DNA of 64,000 nucleotides from assembly GCF_008710285.1 (NCBI RefSeq), contig NZ_VYQF01000010.1, positions 81,422 to 145,421 on the forward strand. The letters are read 5' to 3'. Under the pieces are notes generated by a model that worked only from the letters and a program-made list of their open reading frames with translations, did no database searches and was not told where the DNA came from. A program made the position numbers and the translations under genes. The DNA comes from Ginsengibacter hankyongi. Its GTDB lineage: Bacteria > Bacteroidota > Bacteroidia > Chitinophagales > Chitinophagaceae. Below are positions 1-8,076 of this stretch, piece after piece. Every line of letters begins with the position of its first letter. The stretch's first letter is position 1.

Positions 1-359
1 TGTTTCCTTCAGGAAGCGCTGTTGTAAATCCTAAGGGAATTGATGCATTATCTAAACTTGCAGCCGTACTTAATCTCAATAACGATGTTTCAGTAAATAT
101 TGAAGGGCATACGGATAGTATTCCGATTCGCGGAAGGTTTAAAGATAATTGGGATCTTAGCACTGCAAGAGCTAATGCAATTGTAAGAATATTGACCAAT
201 AATTATAAAGTGGATCCTGCAAGAGTAATAGCGTCGGGGCATAGTTATTATGAACCTATTGAAAGCAACGAAACACCTGAAGGACGCGCCAAAAACAGGA
301 GAACTGAAATAATTCTCTCGCCCAAATTAGATGAAATGTATCATCTACTCGGAATGTAA
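1..359 (+). CDS. OmpA/MotB-type peptidoglycan-binding domain protein (3' end only)
   Basis: The gene is cut by the window edge; the open frame runs from base 3 to a TAA at 357-359, about 118 residues. The visible part is a complete OmpA-like C-terminal domain. It has the segment beginning NIEGHTDS, the NWDLSTARA stretch and the terminal NRRTEIIL motif, which in this family bind meso-diaminopimelate of peptidoglycan. The full protein is probably an outer-membrane or periplasmic anchor, but the N-terminal part needed to separate OmpA, Pal-like and MotB-like proteins is outside the window. No terminator follows directly. Confidence 0.85.
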   Translation, partial: FPSGSAVVNPKGIDALSKLAAVLNLNNDVSVNIEGHTDSIPIRGRFKDNWDLSTARANAIVRILTNNYKVDPARVIASGHSYYEPIESNETPEGRAKNRRTEIILSPKLDEMYHLLGM

Positions 360-523
360 ACTGTTACATCTGGAAAGAAAACCTGCGTTAACGTTTACGT
401 GAGTTTTTAATTTAATAAGCTCAAGTTTTTTTTAGTAAAATAGTAACATTACGTATATGCCTATTCGTTGATTTACTAATAATGTGGTAAATTCAATATG
501 CCAAAAATTACGCAGTAATGCTA

Positions 524-554
524 TTGTAAAGTGTACAGCGTGAACTTATCTTTG
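524..554 (+). promoter_or_regulatory. Bacteroidota-type promoter for a gene-less transcript
   Basis: TTG at 524-526 is followed after 20 bases by TATCTTTG at 547-554. This matches the Bacteroidota consensus (TTG, 17-23 bases, TAnnTTTG) at every fixed position. No ORF of meaningful size starts downstream on this strand before the terminator at 802-832, so it may drive a small RNA. Confidence 0.5.
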
Positions 555-832
555 TTACAAAAGTTGATTGATGTTCAACAAACATTAATCAGAAATCCAA
601 AAATCCATTTGAAAGAACTTTACCAAATCCGATAAAAAACCAAATAACAATCCGATATCAGTCAACTTCTGTTTTAAAATTCAATACCTGTAAATGCCAA
701 ATTATCCAAATGAAAACCAGCCCGTAAAAAGGCAATTTGATTTATCCTGAAAGACCACGATACCCCAGGAATAAATTATTTTCATGAAGTTAGTCTTCAG
801 AAACTTCCGCACTAATCAGCGGAAGTTTTTTT
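555..832 (+). ncRNA. Candidate small RNA, about 270 nt
   Basis: The stretch lies between a consensus-like promoter (524-554) and a strong intrinsic terminator (802-832). The longest ATG frames inside it are only about 18 codons, apart from one that runs through the terminator. The next annotated gene is convergent. An independent non-coding transcript is the simplest reading, but I do not recognise it as any known RNA family. It could also be the relic of a lost gene that kept its expression signals. Confidence 0.35.
802..832 (+). terminator. Intrinsic terminator
   Basis: A perfect 9-bp stem (AACTTCCGC 802-810 with GCGGAAGTT 819-827) and an 8-base loop are followed by a T-run. It is more than 440 bases from the upstream OmpA gene, so it more likely ends the transcript that starts near 560. 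Confidence 0.75.
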
Positions 833-959
833 GTTTGAGACGATATATGACCTGGCGAAGATTATTCTTCGGGACTTAACCAGCCTACCATAAAAAACCT
901 TGAGTAATGAATAACCAGGAGAAATTTATACGAGGGTTCGGTTCGTAGATTAAAATTAT

Positions 960-1415
960 TTAGCTTTCTAATCTTACATTTACAGCGCTTGGGCCTTTTG
1001 GTCCCATTTCAATTTCAAATGTTACTTTGCTATTTTCTTTAATTTGGTTAATTAACCCGTTAGCATGCACAAAAATGCTTTCCTGTGTTACCTGGTCTTT
1101 AATAAAACCATATCCTTTTGATTCATTAAAAAATGTAACTTTTCCTCTTCTTATCAGATCTGCCGGATCGGGTGCCACATGTTTGGGAACACCAATTTGA
1201 ATATCTTCTAATTTTATCTTTCTCATTTTACCAGGATCTGGGGGAGTAGAAGAAAGATTTCCATTTTCGTCTATATAAGCAAGCATATCGTCAAGAGTTT
1301 TACCCTCCTTGGCATTATCTTTCCTTTCCTGCTTTCTCTCCTGTTTATCCTGCCTGCTCTTTTGCTTTTTCTTTTCTCTTTCTTTTTTGTTCCATGTTTC
1401 CTGCGATTTACTCAT
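960..1415 (-). CDS. Cold-shock domain protein with a basic N-terminal extension
   Basis: A 151-residue protein. Residues 1 to about 40 are extremely rich in Lys, Glu, Gln and Arg, and the C-terminal 65 residues form a cold-shock (CSD) fold. That fold carries the RNA-binding motifs KGYGFI (RNP1-like) and SIFVHA (RNP2-like). Such proteins bind single-stranded RNA or DNA and act as RNA chaperones in the cytoplasm. Classical Csp proteins are about 70 residues, so the charged tail is an extra, probably disordered, nucleic-acid-binding arm. It is divergent from an RRM protein gene, which suggests both serve RNA handling, perhaps under stress. An inverted repeat at 1464-1482 lies in the shared upstream region. 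Confidence 0.85.
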   Translation of the reverse strand: MSKSQETWNKKEREKKKQKSRQDKQERKQERKDNAKEGKTLDDMLAYIDENGNLSSTPPDPGKMRKIKLEDIQIGVPKHVAPDPADLIRRGKVTFFNESKGYGFIKDQVTQESIFVHANGLINQIKENSKVTFEIEMGPKGPSAVNVRLES

Positions 1416-1463
1416 AATTCTTTTCTCTTTAAGTTTATATTATTAATTCCCTGTTCCAATGAA

Positions 1464-1482
1464 GGTACAAAATTTCTGTACC
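1464..1482. promoter_or_regulatory. Inverted repeat between the cold-shock and RRM genes
   Basis: GGTACA and TGTACC are separated by 7 bases, about 50 bases upstream of the cold-shock start. It may be an operator or an RNA hairpin in the cold-shock leader. No regulator can be assigned from sequence alone. Confidence 0.3.
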
Positions 1483-1603
1483 AAAATAAAGCAAAACAAT
1501 TTTTTTGAACGGTGAAAATGAAATAAAATATTGGAGATATAACACCCCATGTAAAATTAGCACCGCATATAATATAACATTATAAATCCCAATATAAGTT
1601 ATG

Positions 1604-1611
1604 TAACTTTG
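1604..1611 (+). promoter_or_regulatory. -7 promoter element of the RRM gene
   Basis: TAACTTTG matches TAnnTTTG exactly and lies 14 bases before the RRM ATG, implying a very short leader. No TTG is seen at the usual upstream spacing. Confidence 0.4.
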
Positions 1612-1625
1612 CAAAAAATATTATT

Positions 1626-1895
1626 ATGAAACTATTTGTAGCTGGTTTGCCTTATGATCTCGATGATGCTGAGTTGGAGGAGATTTTTGAAAAATTCGGC
1701 AAGGTTGCTACCGCCCGGGTCGCTATGGATAGGGAAACGGGGAAGAGTAAAGGATTTGGATTTGTAGAAATGCCTAATGACACGGACGCAAAAAATGCTA
1801 TTGAAAATTTAAAGGATATTTCGCTCGGTAAAAAGCCACTTATTGTAAAACAAGCTGAAGAAAAGCCACCGTCCAATTCCGGAAGAAGATGGTAA
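1626..1895 (+). CDS. RRM-type RNA-binding protein
   Basis: An 89-residue single RNA-recognition-motif protein. RNP2 is LFVAGL at residues 3-8 and RNP1 is KGFGFVEM at residues 42-49, with the aromatic residues that stack on RNA bases present. The short tail contains a Ser-Gly-Arg-Arg end. Small stand-alone RRM proteins of this size occur in Bacteroidota and cyanobacteria, where they bind RNA in the cytoplasm. The neighbouring divergent cold-shock gene supports a role in RNA metabolism. The start is supported by the -7 element 14 bases upstream. Confidence 0.9.
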   Translation: MKLFVAGLPYDLDDAELEEIFEKFGKVATARVAMDRETGKSKGFGFVEMPNDTDAKNAIENLKDISLGKKPLIVKQAEEKPPSNSGRRW

Positions 1896-2064
1896 CCAGT
1901 GTGACACGGCGCTGTTCTACATCCAACACTAAATGATGATCCGTTCGTCCTGAATAAACTGAATCTAATTGTTATGCCTTGTTAATTTCTTGCCCCAGCA
2001 TTACAATTACAGCATTCGATGTTTATTTTTATTCTGTATTGCTTCTTAATAACTATAATTTGAT

Positions 2065-2676
2065 ATGGGTAAAAAAAAACAACATTTTGCTAACGGCGAC
2101 CCACAAACGTTTTCTGCAAAGGGTAATAAAAAACTCTTAAAACGAATTGCTACAAAAAAGAATTGGGATCAGCTTCGTATAGATAAATCAACCAGGCTAC
2201 AACTCAGTAATTTATACAATTTCAAATCACCAGTTAATGCAGCCGTTAAAGTTGAGGACTTACCAAACAATACTTCCTCTACTTATAAAGTGTTATTTGC
2301 GGGGCCTGCGAAAGGTAAAAAGCTTACTGCCAAATTAATTGGTAATCAAAATTCTCTCGATGTATACAGGATAGATCTTTCCCGGTTGGTTTCCAAATAT
2401 ATAGGAGAAACCGAAAAAAATCTTGAAAAGATTTTTGAAGAAGCCAAAACAAATAACTGGATACTTTTTTTCGATGAAGCCGACGCCTTGTTTGGCAAAA
2501 GAACAAATGTAAAAGATTCACACGACCGTTATGCCAGCAGCCAAATATCTTATTTACTCCAGCAGGTAAATGAATATCCCGGATTGATAATATTTAGCTC
2601 AAAAAATAGGGAAGCCTCCGCCAATACAATTCCTGTAAAATTTCATACTATCATTCATTTCAAAAAGCCATCTTAA
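2065..2676 (+). CDS. Degenerate AAA-family ATPase-like protein
   Basis: A 203-residue protein that aligns by eye with small AAA ATPases of the type found beside contractile injection systems (Afp15/Pvc15-like) and alone in many Bacteroidota. The segment VSKYIGETEKNL and the Walker B box ILFFDEADALFGKRT are well preserved. The P-loop is not: it reads GPAKGKK, one residue short and lacking the Ser/Thr after GK. The C-terminal part has lost the usual pair of arginines that forms the arginine finger. Hydrolysis is therefore doubtful, although the frame is intact. No tail, tube or baseplate genes are nearby. It may be a pseudo-ATPase scaffold or an early-stage pseudogene. Confidence 0.7.
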   Translation: MGKKKQHFANGDPQTFSAKGNKKLLKRIATKKNWDQLRIDKSTRLQLSNLYNFKSPVNAAVKVEDLPNNTSSTYKVLFAGPAKGKKLTAKLIGNQNSLDVYRIDLSRLVSKYIGETEKNLEKIFEEAKTNNWILFFDEADALFGKRTNVKDSHDRYASSQISYLLQQVNEYPGLIIFSSKNREASANTIPVKFHTIIHFKKPS

Positions 2677-2811
2677 CGGAAAATCCTCATACAGAACAAC
2701 CGCGCCTTACAGAATATGTAATCTACAGAAATTTTGTTCGCTCATTTGGATATAGTCGAGACGATGACCGAACAGGATTTTAGCCGAAAGATGTTAATGT
2801 AATCAAACTGA

Positions 2812-3297
2812 TTATATTATTCTTACTACAGATGAATCGGTATTTAATCCGGATATTTCTTCAATTGTTTTGTTTAAAATGGGGTGTATAAGCCCTGGCG
2901 CAATTTCCATCAAGGGAGTTAGAACGAAATTCCGCAAATGTAGCCTGGGGTGAGGAATTATTAAATGATCGGTATTGATAATTTTATTACCATAAAACAG
3001 GATATCAATATCAATGGTTCGTGGAGCAAACTGGTTATCCTTATTCCTGTTTCTCCCCATGGCTTTTTCAATAGCAAGAATATTTTTTAAAACCTCATCG
3101 GAAGTAAGATTCGTCTCAACACATATTACACTGTTTAAAAAATCGTCCTGGTTTTTATTACCCCACGGTTCTGTTTTGTAAAGAGATGATTCTTTAATAA
3201 CAGGGCCAATCATTTCTCTAATTTTTTCAATAGCCATTTCAAACTTTTCAGAAACTCTCCCAACGTTCCCCCCTAATGCTATAAATACCTTTTCCAT
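2812..3297 (-). CDS. folK: 2-amino-4-hydroxy-6-hydroxymethyldihydropteridine pyrophosphokinase (HPPK)
   Basis: A 161-residue protein, normal length for HPPK, which transfers pyrophosphate from ATP to 6-hydroxymethyl-7,8-dihydropterin in folate synthesis. It starts with ALGGNVG and has the TEPWGN loop. The signature FAPRTIDIDILFYG carries the two Mg-binding aspartates. The later segment IPHPRLHLRNFVLTPL is also typical. It stands alone on the minus strand without other folate genes nearby; the gene downstream of its stop is the convergent AAA-like gene. Confidence 0.95.
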   Translation of the reverse strand: MEKVFIALGGNVGRVSEKFEMAIEKIREMIGPVIKESSLYKTEPWGNKNQDDFLNSVICVETNLTSDEVLKNILAIEKAMGRNRNKDNQFAPRTIDIDILFYGNKIINTDHLIIPHPRLHLRNFVLTPLMEIAPGLIHPILNKTIEEISGLNTDSSVVRII

Positions 3298-3462
3298 ATT
3301 TTTTATAATACATCCTTAATTAAAACTTGGTAAAAATATTAATATATAAATTATAAAATAAGTCCCGGTAAAAAGAATAAGCAACCTTTTTTTTTAAACC
3401 AACGTTTATACTGGAAAGGCTCTTTAAAAAAACTCATTTTTTATCTTTAATTGTAAACATTT

Positions 3463-3837
3463 ATGAAACAAAATCAAAATTTGGTATTGAGCGTTATAAT
3501 CTTATTTATAATGTTCGTTAGCTTTTCGTGCAGTAAATCCGGTAACACTCCGGCCAATAACGGAACCGGCGGTACGGGAGTTACACCAGGTACGGTCAGC
3601 ATTGCAAACATGGCGTTTGGTCCTTCATCGTTAACTGTGAAAGTAGGCACAACTGTAACCTGGAAAAACAATGACGGATATGCCCATACGGTAACATCCG
3701 ATGACGGAACAAGTTTTAACAGCGGCAATATTGGCGGAGGTGCTTCCTATAGCTATGTTACAAAAACCGCAGGTACGTTCGCCTATCACTGCAACATACA
3801 TTCAGGAATGACAGCAACCCTGGTAGTAACTCAATAA
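3463..3837 (+). CDS. Cupredoxin (plastocyanin-like) lipoprotein
   Basis: A 124-residue protein with a lipoprotein signal ending at Cys23 (FSCSK), then a low-complexity Gly/Thr/Pro linker and one blue-copper domain. The type 1 copper ligands are visible: a His in YAHTVTS and the Cys-His-Met set in YHCNIHSGM. The protein should be a membrane-anchored periplasmic or surface electron carrier. No partner oxidase is encoded next to it. TATCTTTA about 14 bases before the start resembles a Bacteroidota -7 box. Confidence 0.88.
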   Translation: MKQNQNLVLSVIILFIMFVSFSCSKSGNTPANNGTGGTGVTPGTVSIANMAFGPSSLTVKVGTTVTWKNNDGYAHTVTSDDGTSFNSGNIGGGASYSYVTKTAGTFAYHCNIHSGMTATLVVTQ

Positions 3838-3982
3838 GCCAATGCCTTTAAGTTAATTAATCAACAATATTTTAGTTATATAACGCTAAAGTATATTCGA
3901 AAAAAGTGTATTATAGAATTGCGGCAAATGGAGAATAACTAATAACATTGTTACAGCATCTTATAAAATACCATAATATCAA

Positions 3983-4957
3983 TTACCATCTATCCAGTCC
4001 TAAAAGTTTCCTTCCGAGTGGTGATAATTCTGCGGTAGTGTATCTGGTCTTTTCCCAATTCCTTGGATCGCCGGGAAATGCATATCCTTCCGGCGCCTTT
4101 CTTTCTTTCCATGAAGTTATTCTCCATTGACGCAGTTCTTCATTGTCTTCTTCTGCGGGCATCATAGAAATGTATTGCGCCAATCGCACTTTATCTTTAC
4201 TCCTGTTTGGACGTATTCCATGTGGCTCTGTACTATTAAATATCAAAAGGTCACCGGCATTCATTTTTACTTTTACAATTTCAAATCCTGTTACGTCTGG
4301 CTTAAAATGATCGCGGTCCTCTGGTTGAGTTAATTTCCAGGTATCATAAGTTCTGTATAATTCGGGGATGCATTGAAACCCGCCCATGTTCTCATCGTTT
4401 TGATCAGCCAGCGCCAAAACGCCCTGTACATTTTGTGGCCTTGTTTCAGGATCATAATCCCAATGAATAAAACCCTTTTGCTCATAACCTTCACGTACAG
4501 GTAAATTTAAATTTGCCCTGTCAATGGTCACCCATAATTTTTCAGTCCCCCATATATCAGTAAAAGCCTGGTGTACCTTCGGATATTGGCGATTATCCCA
4601 AAGTAACTGGTGGTTGTAGACTTCAACCATACCTGTGTTGGTAAGTTCCTTCATCTTCATTTCCGCACGTGGAGGCGCATACCATGTTGAGGGATCGTTT
4701 GGATCTTTCTCCTCAAACTCCCATAAAAAATCGGCTAATCTTTTTACCTGTTCTTTCGGTACTGCATTTTTTATAACTATATAACCGTTGGTTATCCAGA
4801 ATTGCCAATCTTCTTCAGTAAGCAAGTTTAATGGTTTTCCATTTGAGCGGTCATTTAATTTTATTTTGCTGCTTTTGGCCGTGGATGGATTTCCGGGAAT
4901 GTCTTTGTGCGCATTCATTGAAGGAGCCATGGTAGTGGTCATTGTTTTTTGTTCCAT
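3983..4957 (-). CDS. Phytanoyl-CoA dioxygenase (PhyH) family Fe(II)/2-oxoglutarate oxygenase
   Basis: A 324-residue protein of the PhyH superfamily. The iron triad is visible as His and Asp in FIHWDYDPE and a distal His in STEPHGIRPNRSK; the arginine a few residues later would bind 2-oxoglutarate. These enzymes hydroxylate small molecules using oxygen and 2-oxoglutarate, but the substrate cannot be told from sequence. The gene is divergent from an AraC-type regulator starting at 5102, an arrangement that commonly marks substrate-responsive control of the oxygenase. Confidence 0.85.
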   Translation of the reverse strand: MEQKTMTTTMAPSMNAHKDIPGNPSTAKSSKIKLNDRSNGKPLNLLTEEDWQFWITNGYIVIKNAVPKEQVKRLADFLWEFEEKDPNDPSTWYAPPRAEMKMKELTNTGMVEVYNHQLLWDNRQYPKVHQAFTDIWGTEKLWVTIDRANLNLPVREGYEQKGFIHWDYDPETRPQNVQGVLALADQNDENMGGFQCIPELYRTYDTWKLTQPEDRDHFKPDVTGFEIVKVKMNAGDLLIFNSTEPHGIRPNRSKDKVRLAQYISMMPAEEDNEELRQWRITSWKERKAPEGYAFPGDPRNWEKTRYTTAELSPLGRKLLGLDRW

Positions 4958-5101
4958 AAAATATTTTTAATTGTATTGAATGATACAAAGGTCTCTAATC
5001 ATAAACCGACGACTAATATCTCTAATGACCACTTTTTGCTCTCTATTGACACTTTCAGTGATTTTTACCCGGAATTTGTAGCTTTACAGGAAACCAGATG
5101 G

Positions 5102-5941
5102 ATGAAAATCAAAAAGGAAATTGTAATTACTAACCCAGGCCAGTCATTTAAACTGTTTACACCCAGATTAAAAAATTACTTCTACTGGCACTATCACCCC
5201 GAGTACGAATTGGTGTTTGTAGAAGCAACTACTGGTATCCGTCATGTGGGCCAACACATCTCCAGTTTTATGGGAAGTGATCTTGTACTGATAGGATCGA
5301 ACATTCCGCATTTAAATTTTGATTACGGTTTAAAAACCGCCTATCACCAGGTAGTTATTCAATTAAAAGAAAACTTTCTTGGAGATGCTTTCGATGATAT
5401 ACCTGAATTAAAAACCATACAACTGCTTTTTGATAAAGCATCTATGGGATTATCTTTTACAGGTACAACCAAAGAAACTGTTGCAAAGAAATTAAAGTAC
5501 ATGCATAAGCTCGGACATTTCGAACAACTGTTATGCCTACTCGAAATTTTACAGATACTTGCTACATCTACTGAAGTAACGGAGTTGAATGAACAGGATA
5601 CCAGTATAAAATTATTTTTAAATGATAAAATTCGCATGGGCGCAATTTATAAATACATCCATGCTAATTATAACGAAACGCCTGATGTAAATAAAGTCGC
5701 TGAAAGTGTGCACCTGAGCACTCCCGCGTTCTGCCGCTATTTTAAAAAGCAAACAAAAATGACCTTTACCGAGTTTGTAAATCAATATAAAATAACCCAG
5801 GCAAAAACATTGTTATTACAGGATAAGAACATTTCGGAAGTTTGTTATGAAGTGGGATTTGAAAGCCTTTCTTATTTTAATAAGCTATTTAAAAAACTAA
5901 ACGGCGAAAATCCGTCAGTATTTAAAAAACGTTACGCGTAA
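5102..5941 (+). CDS. AraC-family transcriptional regulator
   Basis: From the ATG at 5102 the protein is 279 residues: an N-terminal cupin-like sensor (with YWHYHPEYEL, typical of sugar- or metabolite-sensing AraC proteins) and a C-terminal double helix-turn-helix ending NPSVFKKRY. The open frame extends upstream to a TTG at 4949, but that part would overlap the neighbouring gene's start and lacks family similarity, so the later ATG is chosen. It is divergent from the PhyH-like oxygenase and probably controls it in response to that pathway's metabolite. TAGCTTTA at 5079-5086 is a near-consensus -7 box. Confidence 0.88.
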   Translation: MKIKKEIVITNPGQSFKLFTPRLKNYFYWHYHPEYELVFVEATTGIRHVGQHISSFMGSDLVLIGSNIPHLNFDYGLKTAYHQVVIQLKENFLGDAFDDIPELKTIQLLFDKASMGLSFTGTTKETVAKKLKYMHKLGHFEQLLCLLEILQILATSTEVTELNEQDTSIKLFLNDKIRMGAIYKYIHANYNETPDVNKVAESVHLSTPAFCRYFKKQTKMTFTEFVNQYKITQAKTLLLQDKNISEVCYEVGFESLSYFNKLFKKLNGENPSVFKKRYA

Positions 5942-5978
5942 ATTATTATAAGTATCACTTTACTGATTTTAATTTCTA

Positions 5979-6548
5979 ATGAAAACAAGCGCAACAAGAT
6001 TTTCCGACAGCGTAGAAGAGTACATAAAATATCGCCCCGGCTATCCACAACAGGTTATTGAAATACTTAAAGAAGAAATTGATCTTAATCCCCGTTCAAT
6101 TATCGCTGATATTGGCTCCGGCACTGGCATTTCATCAGCTCTCTTTGTAAACAATGGTAATAAAGTTCTTGCCGTGGAGCCCAACCGCGAAATGCGGGAA
6201 GCAGCAGAATTAATTTATTTAAACAACTCGAATTTTACCAGCATTAATGGCACAGCGCAACAAACAAGCTTACCACAACATAGCATCGATATTATTTTTT
6301 GCGCACAGGCATTTCATTGGTTTAATACAACAGAAACAAAAATAGAATTTAGCAGAATATTACAACCGAACGGAGATATGGTGTTTGTATGGAATGTAAG
6401 GAAAGATGAAAATGATTTTCAAAAAGATTATGAAACGATTTTAAGACACATTCCTGAATACAATAAAGTAACGCACAAAAATATTTCAGACGAAGACATT
6501 AGTGATTTTTTCGCACCGAAAAGAATACATAAAAAAAACAGTTGCTAA
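5979..6548 (+). CDS. Class I SAM-dependent methyltransferase, N-terminal part (frameshifted)
   Basis: The frame encodes 189 residues with a clear Rossmann methyltransferase fold. Motif I is ADIGSGTGISS, an acidic residue follows in AVEPNREM, and the late motif IIFCAQAFHWF is typical of ubiE/BioC-like enzymes. The frame ends early, right after a run of eight A at 6531-6538. One base fewer there would join it to the next frame (6502-6723) and give a normal-length protein of about 247 residues. It lies 37 bases after the AraC gene on the same strand. It is a recent pseudogene, a slippage site or a sequence error. Confidence 0.75.
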   Translation: MKTSATRFSDSVEEYIKYRPGYPQQVIEILKEEIDLNPRSIIADIGSGTGISSALFVNNGNKVLAVEPNREMREAAELIYLNNSNFTSINGTAQQTSLPQHSIDIIFCAQAFHWFNTTETKIEFSRILQPNGDMVFVWNVRKDENDFQKDYETILRHIPEYNKVTHKNISDEDISDFFAPKRIHKKNSC

Positions 6549-6723
6549 TTTCCAGGTATTTGACTTGGCAAGTTTAAAAGGGAGGTTGCAGTCTTCCTCT
6601 TACTGCCCGAAAGAAGGAAGCATTCACTGGGAGCTAATGAAAGAAATGGAAGATCTGTTCCATAGGTTTGAGAAAGAAGGCAGGGTTCAATTTGAATACG
6701 ATACCAAAATATACTGGAGTTAG
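6502..6723 (+). CDS. Methyltransferase C-terminal part, other side of the frameshift
   Basis: After the A8 run at 6531-6538 this frame continues the methyltransferase of 5979-6548 with TVANFQVFDLASLKGRLQSS and ends at a TAG at 6721-6723. The segment around LKGRLQSSSY followed by Cys-Pro is the usual C-terminal signature of this methyltransferase group. The ATG at 6502 only opens the frame and is unlikely to be a real start. It is therefore the second half of a split gene rather than an independent protein. Confidence 0.6.
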   Translation: MIFSHRKEYIKKTVANFQVFDLASLKGRLQSSSYCPKEGSIHWELMKEMEDLFHRFEKEGRVQFEYDTKIYWS

Positions 6724-6830
6724 CGTGCCACTTTCTGGAGCTATTCGCACTTAAAAATATTTTCGGTACTGCGCAATAACTTAACAGATTATCTGTTTAT
6801 ATTCTGTGTTATAGTTGTAGTTAATTTCAG

Positions 6831-6856
6831 CCACTCTGAAAAGGGTGGTTTTTATT
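6831..6856 (+). terminator. Intrinsic terminator
   Basis: CCACTC pairs with GGGTGG (one G-U pair) around a short A-rich loop, followed by TTTTTATT. It sits 108 bases after the methyltransferase stop and probably ends the AraC-methyltransferase transcript. The rest of 6724-7099 holds nothing I recognise. Confidence 0.6.
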
Positions 6857-7099
6857 GCTGTTATATAAAAGTTGACCCCACAAAAGTACTGGCAATAAAT
6901 TTCAATTTCCAGCGGCAAAACTTCTACAATCTCTATCGTTCCTGTAACTTTATAAACATACCCGCGTATTAAATAGTTATTCTATTAATCCAGAAATAAA
7001 ACGGAACGATTTTTTATTGAAGTAAGAATAAAAATTACGTTATGACAAACGATAAGAAATTAAAAATAACAAGCACTGCATAAGCCAAATAATTAATCA

Positions 7100-7330
7100 T
7101 TACCCACGGGTTTCTTTTCTTATTCCCTTGAGTAGGGTATAAATTGCCATTGAGTGACCATTCCCCAGGTTAAAATCTTCTTGAAGCCATTTTACAATTT
7201 CACCCGCTTTTACACTTGGTTTTAATTGCCCGTTTTTTGTAAATCCTTTTTGTTCAGAAAGCTTTCTAAATTCATCGGGGCCCTTACCTGTCTTAATTTT
7301 AATAGTATCCAAATAAGCCTGGAACGACAT
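7100..7330 (-). CDS. DUF4287 domain protein
   Basis: A 76-residue protein that is almost entirely a DUF4287 domain: it begins SFQAYLDTIKIKTGK and contains the GEIVKWLQEDFNLGNGHSMAIY stretch in two parts. The family is small, cytoplasmic and uncharacterised; longer relatives fuse it to a DUF5655 domain, which is absent here. It lies 65 bases downstream of a VOC-family gene on the same strand and may be co-transcribed with it. Confidence 0.8.
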   Translation of the reverse strand: MSFQAYLDTIKIKTGKGPDEFRKLSEQKGFTKNGQLKPSVKAGEIVKWLQEDFNLGNGHSMAIYTLLKGIRKETRG

Positions 7331-7395
7331 AGTTTTTGCATTTAAATTTTTATAAAAATCAAATTTATTTTATAGACAATCTTTTTTAGTTGTTT

Positions 7396-7905
7396 CTAGC
7401 TGTCAGCGGTAGATGAAAAAGCTTTTTCCAAAGCAGCAATATCCAGTTTCTTCATTTGAAGTAATGCTTTCATTACATTTTGCGATTTTTCAGAATCGCT
7501 ATCCGTCAGCATATCAGCCAGTTTTGAAGGAACGATTTGCCACGACAAACCGAATTTGTCTTTTAGCCAGCCGCACACACCGGCATTTTCATCCATACTC
7601 TCAGAAAGTTTTTTCCAGTAATAATCAATCTCGTCCTGCGTTTCGCAATTCACAATAAATGATATTGCTTCAGAAAATTTAAATTCCGGGCCGCCATTCA
7701 GCGCAAGAAAGCCCTGGTTTTCTAACCAGAATTCTATTGTCATCACTTTTCCTTCTTTTTTGCCATGAATCTCGTAGCCTTCCTTACCATAACGGTTAAC
7801 CCTACCCGTTTTTGAATTTTTAAATACAGAAGTATAAAATTTTACTGCTTCCTCGGCCTGGTCATCAAACCAAAGGCATGACGTTATTTTTTGTATCGCT
7901 GCCAT
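7396..7905 (-). CDS. VOC-family protein (PhnB / 3-demethylubiquinone methyltransferase-like fold)
   Basis: A 169-residue protein starting QKITSCLWFDDQAEEAVKFY, the standard opening of PhnB-like VOC proteins, with FLALNGGPEFKFSEAISF in the middle and CGWLKDKFGLSWQIVPS near the end. The fold is a paired beta-alpha-beta-beta-beta module. Its annotated enzyme name is historical and the true substrate is unknown. A C-terminal extension with a MKALLQMKKLDI segment is shared with the VOC gene at 39537, so the two are paralogues. A perfect -7 box lies in its upstream region. Confidence 0.88.
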   Translation of the reverse strand: MAAIQKITSCLWFDDQAEEAVKFYTSVFKNSKTGRVNRYGKEGYEIHGKKEGKVMTIEFWLENQGFLALNGGPEFKFSEAISFIVNCETQDEIDYYWKKLSESMDENAGVCGWLKDKFGLSWQIVPSKLADMLTDSDSEKSQNVMKALLQMKKLDIAALEKAFSSTADS

Positions 7906-7948
7906 AGTTGTTTGGTTTAAAAATTAATATTTGTTTGAATTTCTTCTA

Positions 7949-7956
7949 CAAAAGTA
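7949..7956 (-). promoter_or_regulatory. -7 promoter element of the VOC gene
   Basis: On the minus strand TACTTTTG fits TAnnTTTG exactly, 43 bases before the VOC start codon. No TTG at the usual spacing was found. Confidence 0.35.
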
Positions 7957-8076
7957 TTTGCAAATTCAATTTATTACGATGGGCAATACCGACGTTTACA
8001 GGGTCGTTTGCGACAAGAAGGTTTTACCTGAAAGTTGCTCATTTATCCACGGGTTTAAACAATATATTACAGAAAG

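Noticed and set aside
2065..2676. Part of a contractile injection system
   Set aside because: Only the ATPase-like protein is present; no tube, sheath, baseplate or toxin genes are near, and the ATPase is degenerate.
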